Shown: positions 1 through 9,198, counted from the first letter of the stretch. The stretch: DNA of 64,000 bases from an uncultured Prevotellaceae bacterium (GCA_902761905.1 CACWMK010000002.1:124001-188000); one strand, 5' to 3'. The notes: generated from the sequence alone by a model not told the origin. Made by a program: numbers and translations.

Positions 1-2388
1 GTTAGAAGAACCCTTCACACCAATACGCATCTTGTCACCAGCACTGGCTACAAGACCATAAGCAGCCTGTGTATACATACCATCAGAGAATGCAACAGCG
101 GCGCTAGCCATTCCGTTTGGATAGTAGTAGGTAATACCATCGTTGCCTGTTTCTGAAACGTAGTCGCTGCTACCTGATTTATAGAAATCTTCATCTGTAA
201 TCTGTTTCGGATCACCATATACATTTGTGAACGGTGTCATGTTATCGTTCAAGTAGATGTAAACTGGAGAATTCTTAACCTCAGAAACCTGCTGAGCAAG
301 ATACTCATTATAGGCTGTGCGACCATAGCGATAGAATCCCTGTACAGAAATCTCATAGACGCCGGCAGGTGCATTCTCAACTTCCTGATATATATCGAAG
401 TTAGCATTGTTCCAAGCCTCGAAGCATGTATTAGTTGCTGTACCACCAGTGGTCACATTACCACCATTGACTTTCTCTACAGTCCAACCCTCTGCACCTT
501 TCGAGAAATCTGGGTTCTTCAGCATGTTGGTCATGTCAGTATTTGAACCAACAGGATGCTTGCGAGCTTCGTCCATTTTTTCTGTTATCTCAGCGATTTG
601 AGTCTCAAGTTCCTCATTAGTCAGCATGAGAAGCTCGACTGCTTCGGGGCCTTCTATATCACACCAGTCACCCAGTTCCTCAGTGTAGGTCGGGTCAAGA
701 TTATTGTCAGCAGCCACGCTCTTAGCTTCGATTATCAGTGCCTCATACTGTTTCCAGAGAGCGATGTTCTTAGAGAGTGAAGATACTACTGCGCTTGCCT
801 GTTCATCAAGACCGGCGATGGCAGCCATAACCTCAGCCTTGTTTGTGACTTTAACTGCACGTAAGGCCTCGAATACTGTATTGTAATCCTCAAGGTACTT
901 TGTGGTATAATCATCCTTTACCTCATAATTGTAAACATCTAAGTCGTTCAATGTGAGGTCATACCACTTTTGGAATGCATCAGCTGCACCACCATAATAA
1001 GTCAGCGAGAAGTCATCAAAGATGCCCCACTCGCCAGTGATCTTAGCACCATCGTTTTCATTACGTGTAGCTCCAATGCGTAGTTTGCCGTCCTCAACAG
1101 CGACAAACACACGGTTCTTGTAAAGTCCGAGGGTATGCATATAGTACTCTGCGGCTACCATGTTGTTGGGAATCCAATAGGTTACGCCATCGTACGATGC
1201 AGATGACTCACTGCCCTGATCCTGCTTGGTATTGGGAGCTCCTTTGTAAGGTGAGCAGATAGAAGTAAATAGGCTATCCTCTGTAGTCTTTGCATATAGC
1301 TTCAGATACTTTGACTCCGCATTGTTGGCTATATAGTTTGTGAGCGCTGGTCCTGCATTACCTGCACGGAAGAAAGCGTTAACACCGAGAGCATATACAC
1401 CATTAGGTAGTCCGGCTATGTCTTGATACGTGTCAAAGAAAGACTCATAACGTTCAGCATTCTCCTTTGGATTAGCACTTCCCCAGCCAGTGCCGCTCCA
1501 ACCTGTCTTGATATCGTTCCCCTTGAAGTCGGGATTCACAATAAATGAAGAAGCATCGGCAGGTTTGTCGGCTGTAGCATTAGCCAAATTGCCCTGTCGC
1601 GCATTCTTCAAATCTGCCAAAGCTGCTTTTAATTCTTCAATAGTGGCATTGGCTTTATTGTAAACAGTAACGGCATCACTGATATCGACACCCTCGGCCT
1701 CAGCAGCCTCTGCCTCAACTTTTAACTCTTCAGCAGCCTCGTAAATCTCGAAAATAGATGCGTCATAGAATACCCAGTCAATGTGCTGACCTTCAGCGCC
1801 CGTCAACATCGGAGACAAAGGATAAGCATTTGCATTGTCATAGAAATCACTCAGATTTTGTGTGTCCTGAGTGACACTCTCATCGCGACCAACGAACTGT
1901 GTACCGTCAGACTTTAAGTCGGGGTTAGCCTGTGCTGCCTTCAGACGATACACCTTGTTACCCATGTCCTGAACCTCCCAATAAAGGTTTTTCTGAGAAG
2001 CGCGGTCCACATACATAGCAGCTGCATTGTCGAAGAAACACTCGTGCCAGCTGTAACTGTTACTACGAACAGAAGAGTAAATCTTGAAGATGTAGGTTTG
2101 ACCATCCCACTCTTCTCCCTCTGCAACATACTTGGTAAAGTACATACGCAAGGCTTTAGCCTGATCTCCATGACCACTGGCCTTTGTACCCCATGCGTTT
2201 CCTTGAGAGAAGAACAAGTTTGCACCTGTGTTGTAAAGCAGGTACTGATGCTCAGCCTCAAATTCTACAGCCTCTGCCTTTACGTCTGCAACGGTAGGAG
2301 CCGTGCGGACATTCCAGTCTGCAGCATTTGCCACACCACTGCCCACAAGCAGCAATGCGCTCAAAACAAGTAGTTTTGTAAATTTCAT
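1..2388 (-). CDS. Large secreted multi-domain surface protein, C-terminus outside window
   Basis: Open reading frame from ATG at 2388 to base 1 with no stop: 796 residues are visible and the C-terminus lies beyond the window. Residues 1-20 form a signal peptide ending in a VANA-type cleavage site. Around residues 40-170 is a ricin-like or Bacteroidetes YLYN-type domain (YLLYNTGANLFFSQGNAWG). Two similar beta-sandwich modules begin with NPDF near residues 283 and 622 and share GVYxxxVxxFxR and a late RIG motif. They are separated by acidic, Ala/Glu-rich helical linkers. Galactose-binding-like, surface glycan- or host-binding roles are plausible by architecture, but I do not recognise a named family. 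A TATCTTTG promoter box lies 48 bases upstream. Confidence 0.75.
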   Translation of the reverse strand, partial: MKFTKLLVLSALLLVGSGVANAADWNVRTAPTVADVKAEAVEFEAEHQYLLYNTGANLFFSQGNAWGTKASGHGDQAKALRMYFTKYVAEGEEWDGQTYIFKIYSSVRSNSYSWHECFFDNAAAMYVDRASQKNLYWEVQDMGNKVYRLKAAQANPDLKSDGTQFVGRDESVTQDTQNLSDFYDNANAYPLSPMLTGAEGQHIDWVFYDASIFEIYEAAEELKVEAEAAEAEGVDISDAVTVYNKANATIEELKAALADLKNARQGNLANATADKPADASSFIVNPDFKGNDIKTGWSGTGWGSANPKENAERYESFFDTYQDIAGLPNGVYALGVNAFFRAGNAGPALTNYIANNAESKYLKLYAKTTEDSLFTSICSPYKGAPNTKQDQGSESSASYDGVTYWIPNNMVAAEYYMHTLGLYKNRVFVAVEDGKLRIGATRNENDGAKITGEWGIFDDFSLTYYGGAADAFQKWYDLTLNDLDVYNYEVKDDYTTKYLEDYNTVFEALRAVKVTNKAEVMAAIAGLDEQASAVVSSLSKNIALWKQYEALIIEAKSVAADNNLDPTYTEELGDWCDIEGPEAVELLMLTNEELETQIAEITEKMDEARKHPVGSNTDMTNMLKNPDFSKGAEGWTVEKVNGGNVTTGGTATNTCFEAWNNANFDIYQEVENAPAGVYEISVQGFYRYGRTAYNEYLAQQVSEVKNSPVYIYLNDNMTPFTNVYGDPKQITDEDFYKSGSSDYVSETGNDGITYYYPNGMASAAVAFSDGMYTQAAYGLVASAGDKMRIGVKGSSN

Positions 2389-2435
2389 AAGCTAAATTAT
2401 TAGTTAGAATTAAAAAAGATAATTGTTATTCCGTG

Positions 2436-2443
2436 CAAAGATA
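2436..2443 (-). promoter_or_regulatory. -7 promoter box of the large secreted protein gene
   Basis: Minus strand reads TATCTTTG followed by C, a match to the Bacteroidetes -7 consensus TAnnTTTG, 48 bases before the ATG at 2388. No clear TTG -33 box is seen at 19-21 bases upstream. Confidence 0.6.
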
Positions 2444-2505
2444 CGATAAATTTTAATAATTAGTGTGTTTTTACCTATTTTTTTTCTAAAAAAGTGCAAT
2501 TTTAA

Positions 2506-2539
2506 CACTTCTGGACCCTTTGGGGGCCCAAAAGTAGTG
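2506..2539 (-). terminator. Possible terminator after ispF
   Basis: Imperfect GC-rich hairpin: CACTTCTGGACCC on one arm, GGGCCCAAAAGTAGTG on the other. On the minus strand it is followed by AAAATTGCACTTTTTT. It sits just after the ispF stop, at the end of the porU-porV-ispF run. The pairing is imperfect, so the call is tentative. Confidence 0.35.
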
Positions 2540-2562
2540 AATTTTATCGATGTTTGGTAATA

Positions 2563-3042
2563 CTATGCTTTTTCAATCAGTACCACAGCATAGGCTGAGA
2601 TACCTTCTTCGCGGCCTGTAAAGCCCAGTTTTTCGGTGGTAGTAGCCTTAATGGAGATGTCGTCTTCGTCGCAGCCGATAACCTTAGCCATGCAGGCTTT
2701 CATATCGGGGATATGTGGATTCATCTTGGGGCGCTCTGCGCAGATGGTGGCATCGATGTTTACCAGCTTATAGCCCTTGGTAGCTATCAGTTCGATGGTT
2801 TTCTTCAGTATCACCTTACTATCCATTCCATCGGTAAACTCAGCTGTATCGGGGAAATGGTAGCCTATGTCACGCATATTGGCAGCCCCCAGCAGTGCAT
2901 CACAGATGGCGTGCAGCAGTACATCAGCATCGCTGTGCCCCAGCAGTCCCTTACTATGTTCTATCTTTATGCCGCCCATCCACAGGTCGCGGCCTTCAAC
3001 CAACTGATGGACATCAAACCCCATTCCAACTCTTATCTTCAT
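2563..3042 (-). CDS. ispF: 2-C-methyl-D-erythritol 2,4-cyclodiphosphate synthase
   Basis: Converts CDP-methylerythritol 2-phosphate to the cyclic diphosphate in the non-mevalonate isoprenoid pathway, in the cytoplasm. The 159-residue length is usual for IspF. Metal ligands Asp10 and His12 (GFDVHQL) and His44 (GHSDADVLLHA) are visible, as are YHFPDTA and the C-terminal TTTEKLGFTGREEGI signature. It follows porV across 52 bases made wholly of short AT-rich repeats and is likely co-transcribed with it. This is a housekeeping gene; its link to the secretion genes is probably only positional. Confidence 0.97.
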   Translation of the reverse strand: MKIRVGMGFDVHQLVEGRDLWMGGIKIEHSKGLLGHSDADVLLHAICDALLGAANMRDIGYHFPDTAEFTDGMDSKVILKKTIELIATKGYKLVNIDATICAERPKMNPHIPDMKACMAKVIGCDEDDISIKATTTEKLGFTGREEGISAYAVVLIEKA

Positions 3043-3044
3043 AT

Positions 3045-3097
3045 TTTAATGTTTAATCTTTAATGTTTAATCTTTAATCTTTAATGTTTAATCTTTA
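3045..3097. repeat. Tandem 7-mer array between porV and ispF
   Basis: The spacer alternates TTTAATG and TTTAATC units, about seven in total, and fills the gap between the porV stop codon and the ispF start region. The porV stop overlaps the last unit. Comparable AT-rich micro-repeats occur at other gene junctions of the window. Confidence 0.8.
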
Positions 3098-4249
3098 ACG
3101 CCTAAGCAGGTCTTTTATTCCGTCCATATCAAAAGTAAGCGAGAATCGCAGTGTCTGGTCGAGTGGGTTGCTGCGTGCTGTCGAGATAACGTAGCCCACG
3201 TCGAGCGAGAACACATTCATTCTGAAACCGCCACCCACGGTGAAGTACTTCAGGTTACCCTTAGTCTCGTCCTGATGGTGATATCCGGCGCGCAGCGAGA
3301 ACTGGTCGTGATACACATATTCGGCACCTATGCTCCACTGTATCTCCTTTAGCTCCTCGCTAAATCCGCCAGGTGCATCGCCAAAGCTCTTGAATATACC
3401 GCTTATAGCACTGATGTCGCTATGCTCGCGACGCACACGGTCCTGATAATCGCTGTTCGACTCGCCTTCCTCCTGACGTGGTACGGTAGGTACCAATAGT
3501 TTGTTGGCATCGGCCGAGATTGAGAAGCGGTTATACTCATCGACAGGTATCATCAGCGATGCTCCCAATCGCAGGTTGGCTGGCAGGAACTGACTCTCGT
3601 CATCGCCGTAATAAGAAATCTTACTACCAATATTCGAGATGTTCATACCCAGACCCAACTGGCATTCTCTGCTGCCCATCATTATGTAGTTGTTATAATA
3701 CATAGCCAGGTCGGCTGCAAATGCCGATGCCGGTTTCGAGTCCTCGCTGTAGTCGTAGCGCAGGTCGCTATATATCCAGCGCAGACCAGCTGCCAGTGAG
3801 AAGTTCTCGCTTAGCATCATCGAGTAAGCCACGTCAAGCGACATCTCGTAGGGCTTAACCGTCATACCGTCGCTGGCATCTACCTCACCTAGCGAGAAGT
3901 AACGCAGCGATCCGCTGATGGCCGAATAATCGCCTATACGATAATAGCCCGCCATATAGGCCAGGTCGATATCGTTTACCAACTGGCGCAGCCATGGGGT
4001 ATAGTTTAGTGCTACACCTGCACGACTGATGCAGAATGGATACTTGGCAGGGTTCCAGTATTGTGAGTTTACATCTGGGTCGGTGGCCACACCCACATCA
4101 CCCATAGCTGCTCCACGTGCATCGGGGGCTATGGTCTGCGATATTACGGCATGCTCCACGGGGTTGAACATCGAGTTCTTGTCGTCCTGAGCACTGGCGC
4201 ATAATGGCAAAAGTGCTAGAATGCAAATATATAAACTTCTTTTCATCAT
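3095..4249 (-). CDS. porV: Type IX secretion outer-membrane protein PorV (LptO)
   Basis: Predicted outer-membrane beta-barrel of 384 residues that in T9SS shuttles cargo from the translocon to the attachment complex. It has an N-terminal signal peptide (LPLCASAQ), then the family hallmarks: an early TIAPDARGAAMGDVGVAT segment, SQYWNPAKYPF, and a C-terminal beta-rich region ending in a basic aromatic-poor tail. Two ATGs are adjacent (4249 and 4246); either would serve. It lies 23 bases after porU in the same direction, the order seen in Porphyromonas. Known role comes from the family; assignment rests on these motifs and on the porU neighbour. Confidence 0.92.
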   Translation of the reverse strand: MMKRSLYICILALLPLCASAQDDKNSMFNPVEHAVISQTIAPDARGAAMGDVGVATDPDVNSQYWNPAKYPFCISRAGVALNYTPWLRQLVNDIDLAYMAGYYRIGDYSAISGSLRYFSLGEVDASDGMTVKPYEMSLDVAYSMMLSENFSLAAGLRWIYSDLRYDYSEDSKPASAFAADLAMYYNNYIMMGSRECQLGLGMNISNIGSKISYYGDDESQFLPANLRLGASLMIPVDEYNRFSISADANKLLVPTVPRQEEGESNSDYQDRVRREHSDISAISGIFKSFGDAPGGFSEELKEIQWSIGAEYVYHDQFSLRAGYHHQDETKGNLKYFTVGGGFRMNVFSLDVGYVISTARSNPLDQTLRFSLTFDMDGIKDLLRR

Positions 4250-4272
4250 ATTCTATATAACGTATTGTATTT

Positions 4273-7200
4273 CTAATTATTGCTCTTAATCAGTAATTTA
4301 ACGGTTTTGCTATCGCCGTTGTTCAGGGTTATCTTACATAGATACAGACCTGTGTGCAGTCTACTGCCGCCAGCCACGTTCAGGTTCCAGTCGATGGTGA
4401 ATGTATCGTTGGTTGGTACTACCGACTCTGTCTGTCGCCAAACCTGCCGTCCACCAGTATCGTATACATCGAGTGTTACCTTAAGTTCACTGCCTATGCG
4501 ATCGTGAGTGATTACAAACTGCGTATTGGTTTGGGCAGGATTCTTAGCGCATGTAACGCTGAATTCTTCTATGCCGGCATCATCCGATACCTCGAAGCTA
4601 TATTCTACTGTCGACGAGTTGTTAAGTATATCCCATGCTCTGAACAGCAACCTATGTGGCCCCACGCTCAGTTCAGGGATGCTGAAGCCCAGCTTACCCG
4701 AACGATAGTCGCCGAAGTCATACTCAAAGTAGTCGTTCAGGTTGTAGGTCTTGTTTATGTCACCATCGATTATCAGTTCCAGGTCGTGGCCTATGCTGCT
4801 GCCCGATGCGTTGATGCCGCTGTCGTCGTAGAGCTCGGCTACGAAGTATGGTGTGGTGTTAACCTTGCTGCCGTTTTTAAACGATTTTGAGTTCAGGTAG
4901 CAGTATATCGACGGACCGATAGAGTCGGTTAGTGCTGTCTCGCTGCCTATCAACTCAAAACTCTCGTTCTCGCCATGGGCAGTCTGCGATTTGTCGTTGC
5001 TCACTGCATACAGCGTCATCAGTCCGTTACCGTCGGTATAACTGATGTCTTTTGGTATAGTGAATGTAACGTGGAACACGCCATTCTCTACATAGTCCGA
5101 TCCGCGATACAGTGTCTTGGTGCGGTCGTTGTATACAAACGGCTCATCGGCACCGTCGCCCGATGTGTTGTTCAGTCGGCAGGTGATGGTCTCCTCGGCA
5201 TCTCTTACCGATAGTGTTACTACGCCGTCGAAGTCGGTGTCGGTATCTTCGTCGTTGCTTACGATATGTCCTGTTATCTGTACTACCGAACCTGCAGCCA
5301 ACTTGATGGTTTCGTCTGCCGCCAAGCCGTTGATACTGTCTACCACTATCTGCTGTTTTGGTGTTGCCAGATGCAGTGCTGGGTCGCCTAGCAGGGTGTA
5401 CTGTAGTTTGTTGCATGTCAGGTCGCTGCCTTTGCTCACCAGTTCGCACTTGGCCAGTCGGGCAGCCTCACCTATCGATATGCCAGGTGTTAGCACGTAT
5501 TTGGTAAATGCCAGGTTCATTACCTCGTTGTATGAGGCATATACTGTTCTGGTGGTACCAAAGAATGCTATGCCGCCACCCTTTCGGTTCAGCAGTACTG
5601 TCTCGCCGATATTGTCTTCCTGTCCGTCAAACGGCATTATGTCGCACGATGCTGTAATCCACAGTGGCAAGTAGTTCGACTGTGATGTCTCGAAGTCGGC
5701 CAGTTTCATCACCATCTCATGACTCATGGCGTAGGCGGCACCGTGTCCGCAGTAGTTCATCATCAGTGCACCGCTCTGTATCTGCTGTTTTATCAGTCGT
5801 GTCACGTCGGGGTAGCTGTAGCCTGTCGATGATGATGTGCGCTGATAGGCATCCCAGTATATCTTGTTTACGTTATAGTTGCTGTAGTTCTTCTCTATCA
5901 TCTTAGCCACCTTGTCGGCAGTCCTCATGTGCGAGTTCTGGTTGCCGTCGTCGCCCATCATGCATATCTCGTTCTGCCAGTTGCCGGCATGTTCGTTGTT
6001 GCTGTAGTTTATTATCTTGTCTACCATTGCCTGTGCGTCCTCGATGCTTCGCAGTGGCAGTCGTCCCACAGCTACATCCGGCTGTCCGGTATAGCTCATA
6101 CTGCCACCACTCCCTTTCTCTATCACCTCTTCATCGTCGAGCAGACAGAAGAAATCGTCGCTAACGTAACAGCTGACCATGCTGAACGAGTTCTCGCTCT
6201 CGTAGCATAGCAGATAGTCGTCGGGACGATATCCGCTCCACTCGGTGGTCTTCATGCGGTTGTCCCATCCGCCGTCGCCAAACAGCAACAGATAGCGAGG
6301 TTTCTCGTTATCGTTAGCGGCCCGGTCGTATAGCATCTTCATATATCTGCGATAGGCCGAGGCATCAGGGGTGCCGCTGCTAAACTCGTTGTATAGTTCG
6401 TCGGCAGGCACTATTCTTGCTGTCAGTCCGTCGTGTTGTTCGTGATATGCCTTAAGCCGTTCGGCCTGTGCCAGTAGCGTCTGCGATGTGGGAATGAGTA
6501 TCACCATGTCCACAGCCGCATCGGCGTGGTGGTCCTGATTGGTAATACGATACACATATTCGGGCACTGGCAGATTGGTCATGTCCAGTGGGGTGGGGGC
6601 GGCGTGATACAGGTCGATGTAGTCCAGTCTTACGTTGCTACCCGATTTCAGGGTTATACGTATGGTGTTCTCAGCCTTAAGCGTGCCGTTCAGTGTGTAC
6701 TGATACGTCTGCTCGTCGGCTTTGGTATAACTGTCTAGCGATACCCTCTTGCTCATAGTGCCCACCAGCGAGTCATTAACCTCTAGTGTGGCTTCATAGT
6801 CATCATCGGCAGTCAGAGCCACGCATATCTGTCCGTTGGCGCCTGTAGCCTTTAGAGTGTATGTCAGTGGTGTGCCGATGGCGAATAGTGTCTTGTCAAA
6901 CAGATTACGGCCACCATGGAACCACGAGTAGTCATCAACCTCGTACAGCTGATGATAATCGTTGTTGGTAGGGTAGTTGGACGATACCATAGTTGCGCTA
7001 TCTATGGCCAGCGGCTCGTCGTCGCCCTCTGTCAGGAAGTAATATCCGTAGTCAGAATAAGGATTTCGCGTGCGCGCGAGCGATACCTTATTATCCCAGT
7101 TAACTGGGCCGACTGCATAAAACACCCTTTTCCCGCCGACGATGCAGGTTGGCACCTCTTGCAGGTCATCGGTGGTTGTAAGATAGTCGCCGGTAAGGCT

Positions 7201-7434
7201 TTCTGGTTGCAGTGCACCACCGTAGCCGTATATCTTCACCCTGCTGGCATTGCTGAATCCGGCCTTCTTAATCAGTGCGTCTGTCAACTGGTAGAATCCA
7301 CTCTCGTTCACTCTGATTTTTGCCCAGTTACCCTCGCGGAGCACAGAGTGTTCCGCATACCGCCCCTCAGCCTTGGCAGTGGTGCCTAAGGTCATCATGA
7401 GCAAGGCTACTATCAGTCTGCCGATGGTCTTCAC
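4273..7434 (-). CDS. porU: Type IX secretion sortase PorU (C25 gingipain-like)
   Basis: Cell-surface cysteine peptidase/sortase that removes the C-terminal signal of T9SS cargo and joins it to A-LPS. The protein is 1053 residues with an N-terminal signal peptide (about 1-23). The central C25 domain (about 305-690) carries His564 in NYCGHGAAY and Cys597 in ITASCDIMPFDG, the expected catalytic pair. The tail (about 955-1053) is an Ig-like C-terminal domain with GLYLCKI and a lysine-rich end. Translation appears to begin at GTG (7434): the next in-frame ATG, at residue 13, would break the signal peptide. It precedes porV directly, so both would be made together. Confidence 0.94.
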   Translation of the reverse strand: MKTIGRLIVALLMMTLGTTAKAEGRYAEHSVLREGNWAKIRVNESGFYQLTDALIKKAGFSNASRVKIYGYGGALQPESLTGDYLTTTDDLQEVPTCIVGGKRVFYAVGPVNWDNKVSLARTRNPYSDYGYYFLTEGDDEPLAIDSATMVSSNYPTNNDYHQLYEVDDYSWFHGGRNLFDKTLFAIGTPLTYTLKATGANGQICVALTADDDYEATLEVNDSLVGTMSKRVSLDSYTKADEQTYQYTLNGTLKAENTIRITLKSGSNVRLDYIDLYHAAPTPLDMTNLPVPEYVYRITNQDHHADAAVDMVILIPTSQTLLAQAERLKAYHEQHDGLTARIVPADELYNEFSSGTPDASAYRRYMKMLYDRAANDNEKPRYLLLFGDGGWDNRMKTTEWSGYRPDDYLLCYESENSFSMVSCYVSDDFFCLLDDEEVIEKGSGGSMSYTGQPDVAVGRLPLRSIEDAQAMVDKIINYSNNEHAGNWQNEICMMGDDGNQNSHMRTADKVAKMIEKNYSNYNVNKIYWDAYQRTSSSTGYSYPDVTRLIKQQIQSGALMMNYCGHGAAYAMSHEMVMKLADFETSQSNYLPLWITASCDIMPFDGQEDNIGETVLLNRKGGGIAFFGTTRTVYASYNEVMNLAFTKYVLTPGISIGEAARLAKCELVSKGSDLTCNKLQYTLLGDPALHLATPKQQIVVDSINGLAADETIKLAAGSVVQITGHIVSNDEDTDTDFDGVVTLSVRDAEETITCRLNNTSGDGADEPFVYNDRTKTLYRGSDYVENGVFHVTFTIPKDISYTDGNGLMTLYAVSNDKSQTAHGENESFELIGSETALTDSIGPSIYCYLNSKSFKNGSKVNTTPYFVAELYDDSGINASGSSIGHDLELIIDGDINKTYNLNDYFEYDFGDYRSGKLGFSIPELSVGPHRLLFRAWDILNNSSTVEYSFEVSDDAGIEEFSVTCAKNPAQTNTQFVITHDRIGSELKVTLDVYDTGGRQVWRQTESVVPTNDTFTIDWNLNVAGGSRLHTGLYLCKITLNNGDSKTVKLLIKSNN

Positions 7435-7470
7435 TATACTAATAAACGTAAAGAGCTGATTTTTATTGCG

Positions 7471-8088
7471 TTACTTGCAATTAAAGTCAAGCACTTTGCG
7501 TTCTTCCAGCCAACCCTCCAGGTGGTCGTCTATCTTCACTGGACCCACTCCTACGGGTGTTCCGGTATATAGTAAGTCGCCTGTCTTCAACGTAAAGAAC
7601 TGCGAAATATAGGCAATTATCTCGTCCACCTTGTATAGCATGTCGCTGGTGCATCCCTCCTGTACGGTCTTGCCGTTTATGTCCAGGTGGAAGTGTATAC
7701 TCTGTATATCCATGAATTTCTCCTTGGGTATCCATTCGCCGATGGCTGCCGATCCGTCGAATCCCTTACAGATGGTCCAAGGCTGTCCAGCCTCGCTAGC
7801 CTTCTTCTGCAGATCGCGTGCAGTAAAGTCGATGCCTACTGTCACAGCGTCGTAATAGCGATGTGCAAAGCGCTGTGGGATGTTCTTACCTAGTCGGCAG
7901 ATGCGCACTACCACCTCAGTCTCGTAGTCAATACGTCCCAAATGGTCAGGGATAAAGAATGGCTTACCCTGATTCAGTATTGCCGAATCTGCCTTAGTAA
8001 ATATCACAGGCTCATCAGGACGTTTCAGCGTCCCATGCAGTTCCTGGTTATGTGCGGCATAGTTCATGCCAATAGCAAATATCTTCAT
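7471..8088 (-). CDS. Fumarylacetoacetate hydrolase (FAH) family protein
   Basis: Compact single-domain member of the FAH superfamily, about 205 residues, usually acting as a hydrolase, decarboxylase or isomerase on acylpyruvate-like acids in the cytoplasm. Seen are IGMNYAAHNQEL at the N-terminus, the metal-binding core with DYETEVVVRI, VGIDFTARDLQ, KGFDGSAAIGEWIP, and the C-terminal GDLLYTGTPVGVGPVKIDD. I chose the ATG at 8088 because it starts directly at MKIFAIG and leaves a 10-base gap to the upstream gene; an ATG at 8112 would add eight residues and overlap that gene. The exact substrate cannot be told. Confidence 0.88.
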   Translation of the reverse strand: MKIFAIGMNYAAHNQELHGTLKRPDEPVIFTKADSAILNQGKPFFIPDHLGRIDYETEVVVRICRLGKNIPQRFAHRYYDAVTVGIDFTARDLQKKASEAGQPWTICKGFDGSAAIGEWIPKEKFMDIQSIHFHLDINGKTVQEGCTSDMLYKVDEIIAYISQFFTLKTGDLLYTGTPVGVGPVKIDDHLEGWLEERKVLDFNCK

Positions 8089-8098
8089 AATCTTTTTT

Positions 8099-8824
8099 TT
8101 ATTCGTAATCATCAATCACGGAGTTGATGAAGTCCATCATTGGCTTGGCTGACTTGAACATGCGTTCTATCTCGTCGAGCCATTTTTCGCCTTGGTAGAA
8201 GTCGTCGGGTACCTGATGCCAACAGCAGTAGTCCTTCATTCGTAGGTATTCGATGTGCTCCCAGTCGCGAGGGAATCCTGAGGGACAGGTTTTGAGCTTT
8301 TCCAGACCGAAGCCTTGGGGCTGGTCCCAGCTTGATACATCAGTGGGAGCCTTGAAACTGCTGGCTGTCTTACTGCCGAAGTAGTGTTGGAACTCCTTGT
8401 TCTCTACGCACTTCAGCCACTCCTCGGTATTGCCCATTATCTCGTTGCGGCATGAGGTGAGTATGTTGGTGGGCAACCAGTAATTGCCACACGCCACCAT
8501 GCAGTGGCCTGGTTCCAGGTGCAGGTAGTATCCACCATGCAGTGCCTTCTTGCCATGTGCGGCTATATAACCTCCGAAGTGGTTCTTATAGGGTGACTTA
8601 TCATTAGAGAATCGAGTGTCGCGATAGAATCTGTAGGTACAATCCTTCACGCTGAGGTGTGCAATCGATGGGTCGAACTCTGCTATACGTCCAATAGCCT
8701 TGGCAATGCCAGCCTCGAAATCGGCCCTTACAGCATCATACTCATCCTTATGCGCCTGGTACCACTCGCGGTTGTTGTTCGCCATCAACAGCTTAAGATA
8801 TTTCATGATTCTCTTTGCGTCCAT
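8099..8824 (-). CDS. DUF2461 family protein
   Basis: A 241-residue cytoplasmic protein of the DUF2461/TIGR02453 family, whose function is unknown. Typical signatures are visible: NNREWYQAHKDEYD near the start, CTYRFYRDTRFSNDKSPYK in the first third, HGGYYLHLEPG in the middle, and a C-terminal helical end. It is the first gene of the leftward run DUF2461, FAH, porU, porV, ispF, with a 10-base gap to the FAH gene. A TATTTTTG box lies 37 bases upstream. Link to the secretion genes is unproven. Confidence 0.88.
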   Translation of the reverse strand: MDAKRIMKYLKLLMANNNREWYQAHKDEYDAVRADFEAGIAKAIGRIAEFDPSIAHLSVKDCTYRFYRDTRFSNDKSPYKNHFGGYIAAHGKKALHGGYYLHLEPGHCMVACGNYWLPTNILTSCRNEIMGNTEEWLKCVENKEFQHYFGSKTASSFKAPTDVSSWDQPQGFGLEKLKTCPSGFPRDWEHIEYLRMKDYCCWHQVPDDFYQGEKWLDEIERMFKSAKPMMDFINSVIDDYE

Positions 8825-8860
8825 TATTACATTTTTTATAATTAATCATAAACTTGGGAG

Positions 8861-8868
8861 CAAAAATA
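8861..8868 (-). promoter_or_regulatory. -7 promoter box of the DUF2461-porU-porV-ispF run
   Basis: Minus strand TATTTTTG followed by C, 37 bases before the DUF2461 start. No TTG is found at the -33 spacing. Confidence 0.5.
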
Positions 8869-8890
8869 GTGATAATTCTTTAGAATTTTG

Positions 8891-8898
8891 TACCTTTG
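8891..8898 (+). promoter_or_regulatory. Orphan -7-like box facing the VirE cassette
   Basis: TACCTTTG followed by C matches TAnnTTTG, but the next plus-strand gene starts only at 9199 and has its own promoter. In the 8825-9001 stretch I see this box, the opposing box at 8861 and about 100 bases of unassigned sequence with no reading frame worth calling. Confidence 0.35.
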
Positions 8899-9001
8899 CA
8901 CTAAGATTTAAGAAGAATTAAACTCACAAAAACGATAGAACAGTCCAACGCTAAGCCCCGCGACGCTTCGAAGGTGAAGTATATTAAATAGAAATTTATA
9001 A

Positions 9002-9091
9002 TTATCTACCAATCCACCACCAATATTCCAAAACGTCCGTGTTTATGCGAGCTTACGGGGTGGTGGTAGATAGGTGGTAGATGGTGGATAA
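9002..9091. repeat. Left 90-bp inverted repeat of the cassette
   Basis: Outer 20 bases TTATCTACCAATCCACCACC are identical to the reverse complement of the right end. The inner part, with GGTGGTGGTAGATAGGTGGT followed by AGATGGTGGATAA, is nearly identical too; the centre differs but keeps TTTATGC. The arm is itself an imperfect palindrome, with repeated ATCTACCA-like units. Confidence 0.85.
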
Positions 9092-9133
9092 TTGCTAATA
9101 ATGAGTATTTCTTGAAAAAAAATGTACCCATTA

Positions 9134-9165
9134 TTTGGTTTTTGCTTAATTTTATAGTATCTTTG
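9134..9165 (+). promoter_or_regulatory. Promoter of the DUF6078-VirE cassette
   Basis: TTTGG at 9134-9138 (-33) and TATCTTTG at 9158-9165 (-7) are separated by about 20 bases, an excellent Bacteroidetes sigma-70 promoter. The gene start at 9199 would follow a leader of roughly 27 bases. The promoter lies inside the left inverted repeat boundary, so the cassette brings its own expression. Confidence 0.8.
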
Positions 9166-9198
9166 CAACCTGGAATAAAATATATTACTTAGAAAAAA

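Noticed and set aside
2044-2373. Plus-strand frame of 109 codons over the first gene
   Set aside because: Opposite strand of a clearly coding region with signal peptide and promoter; no domain.
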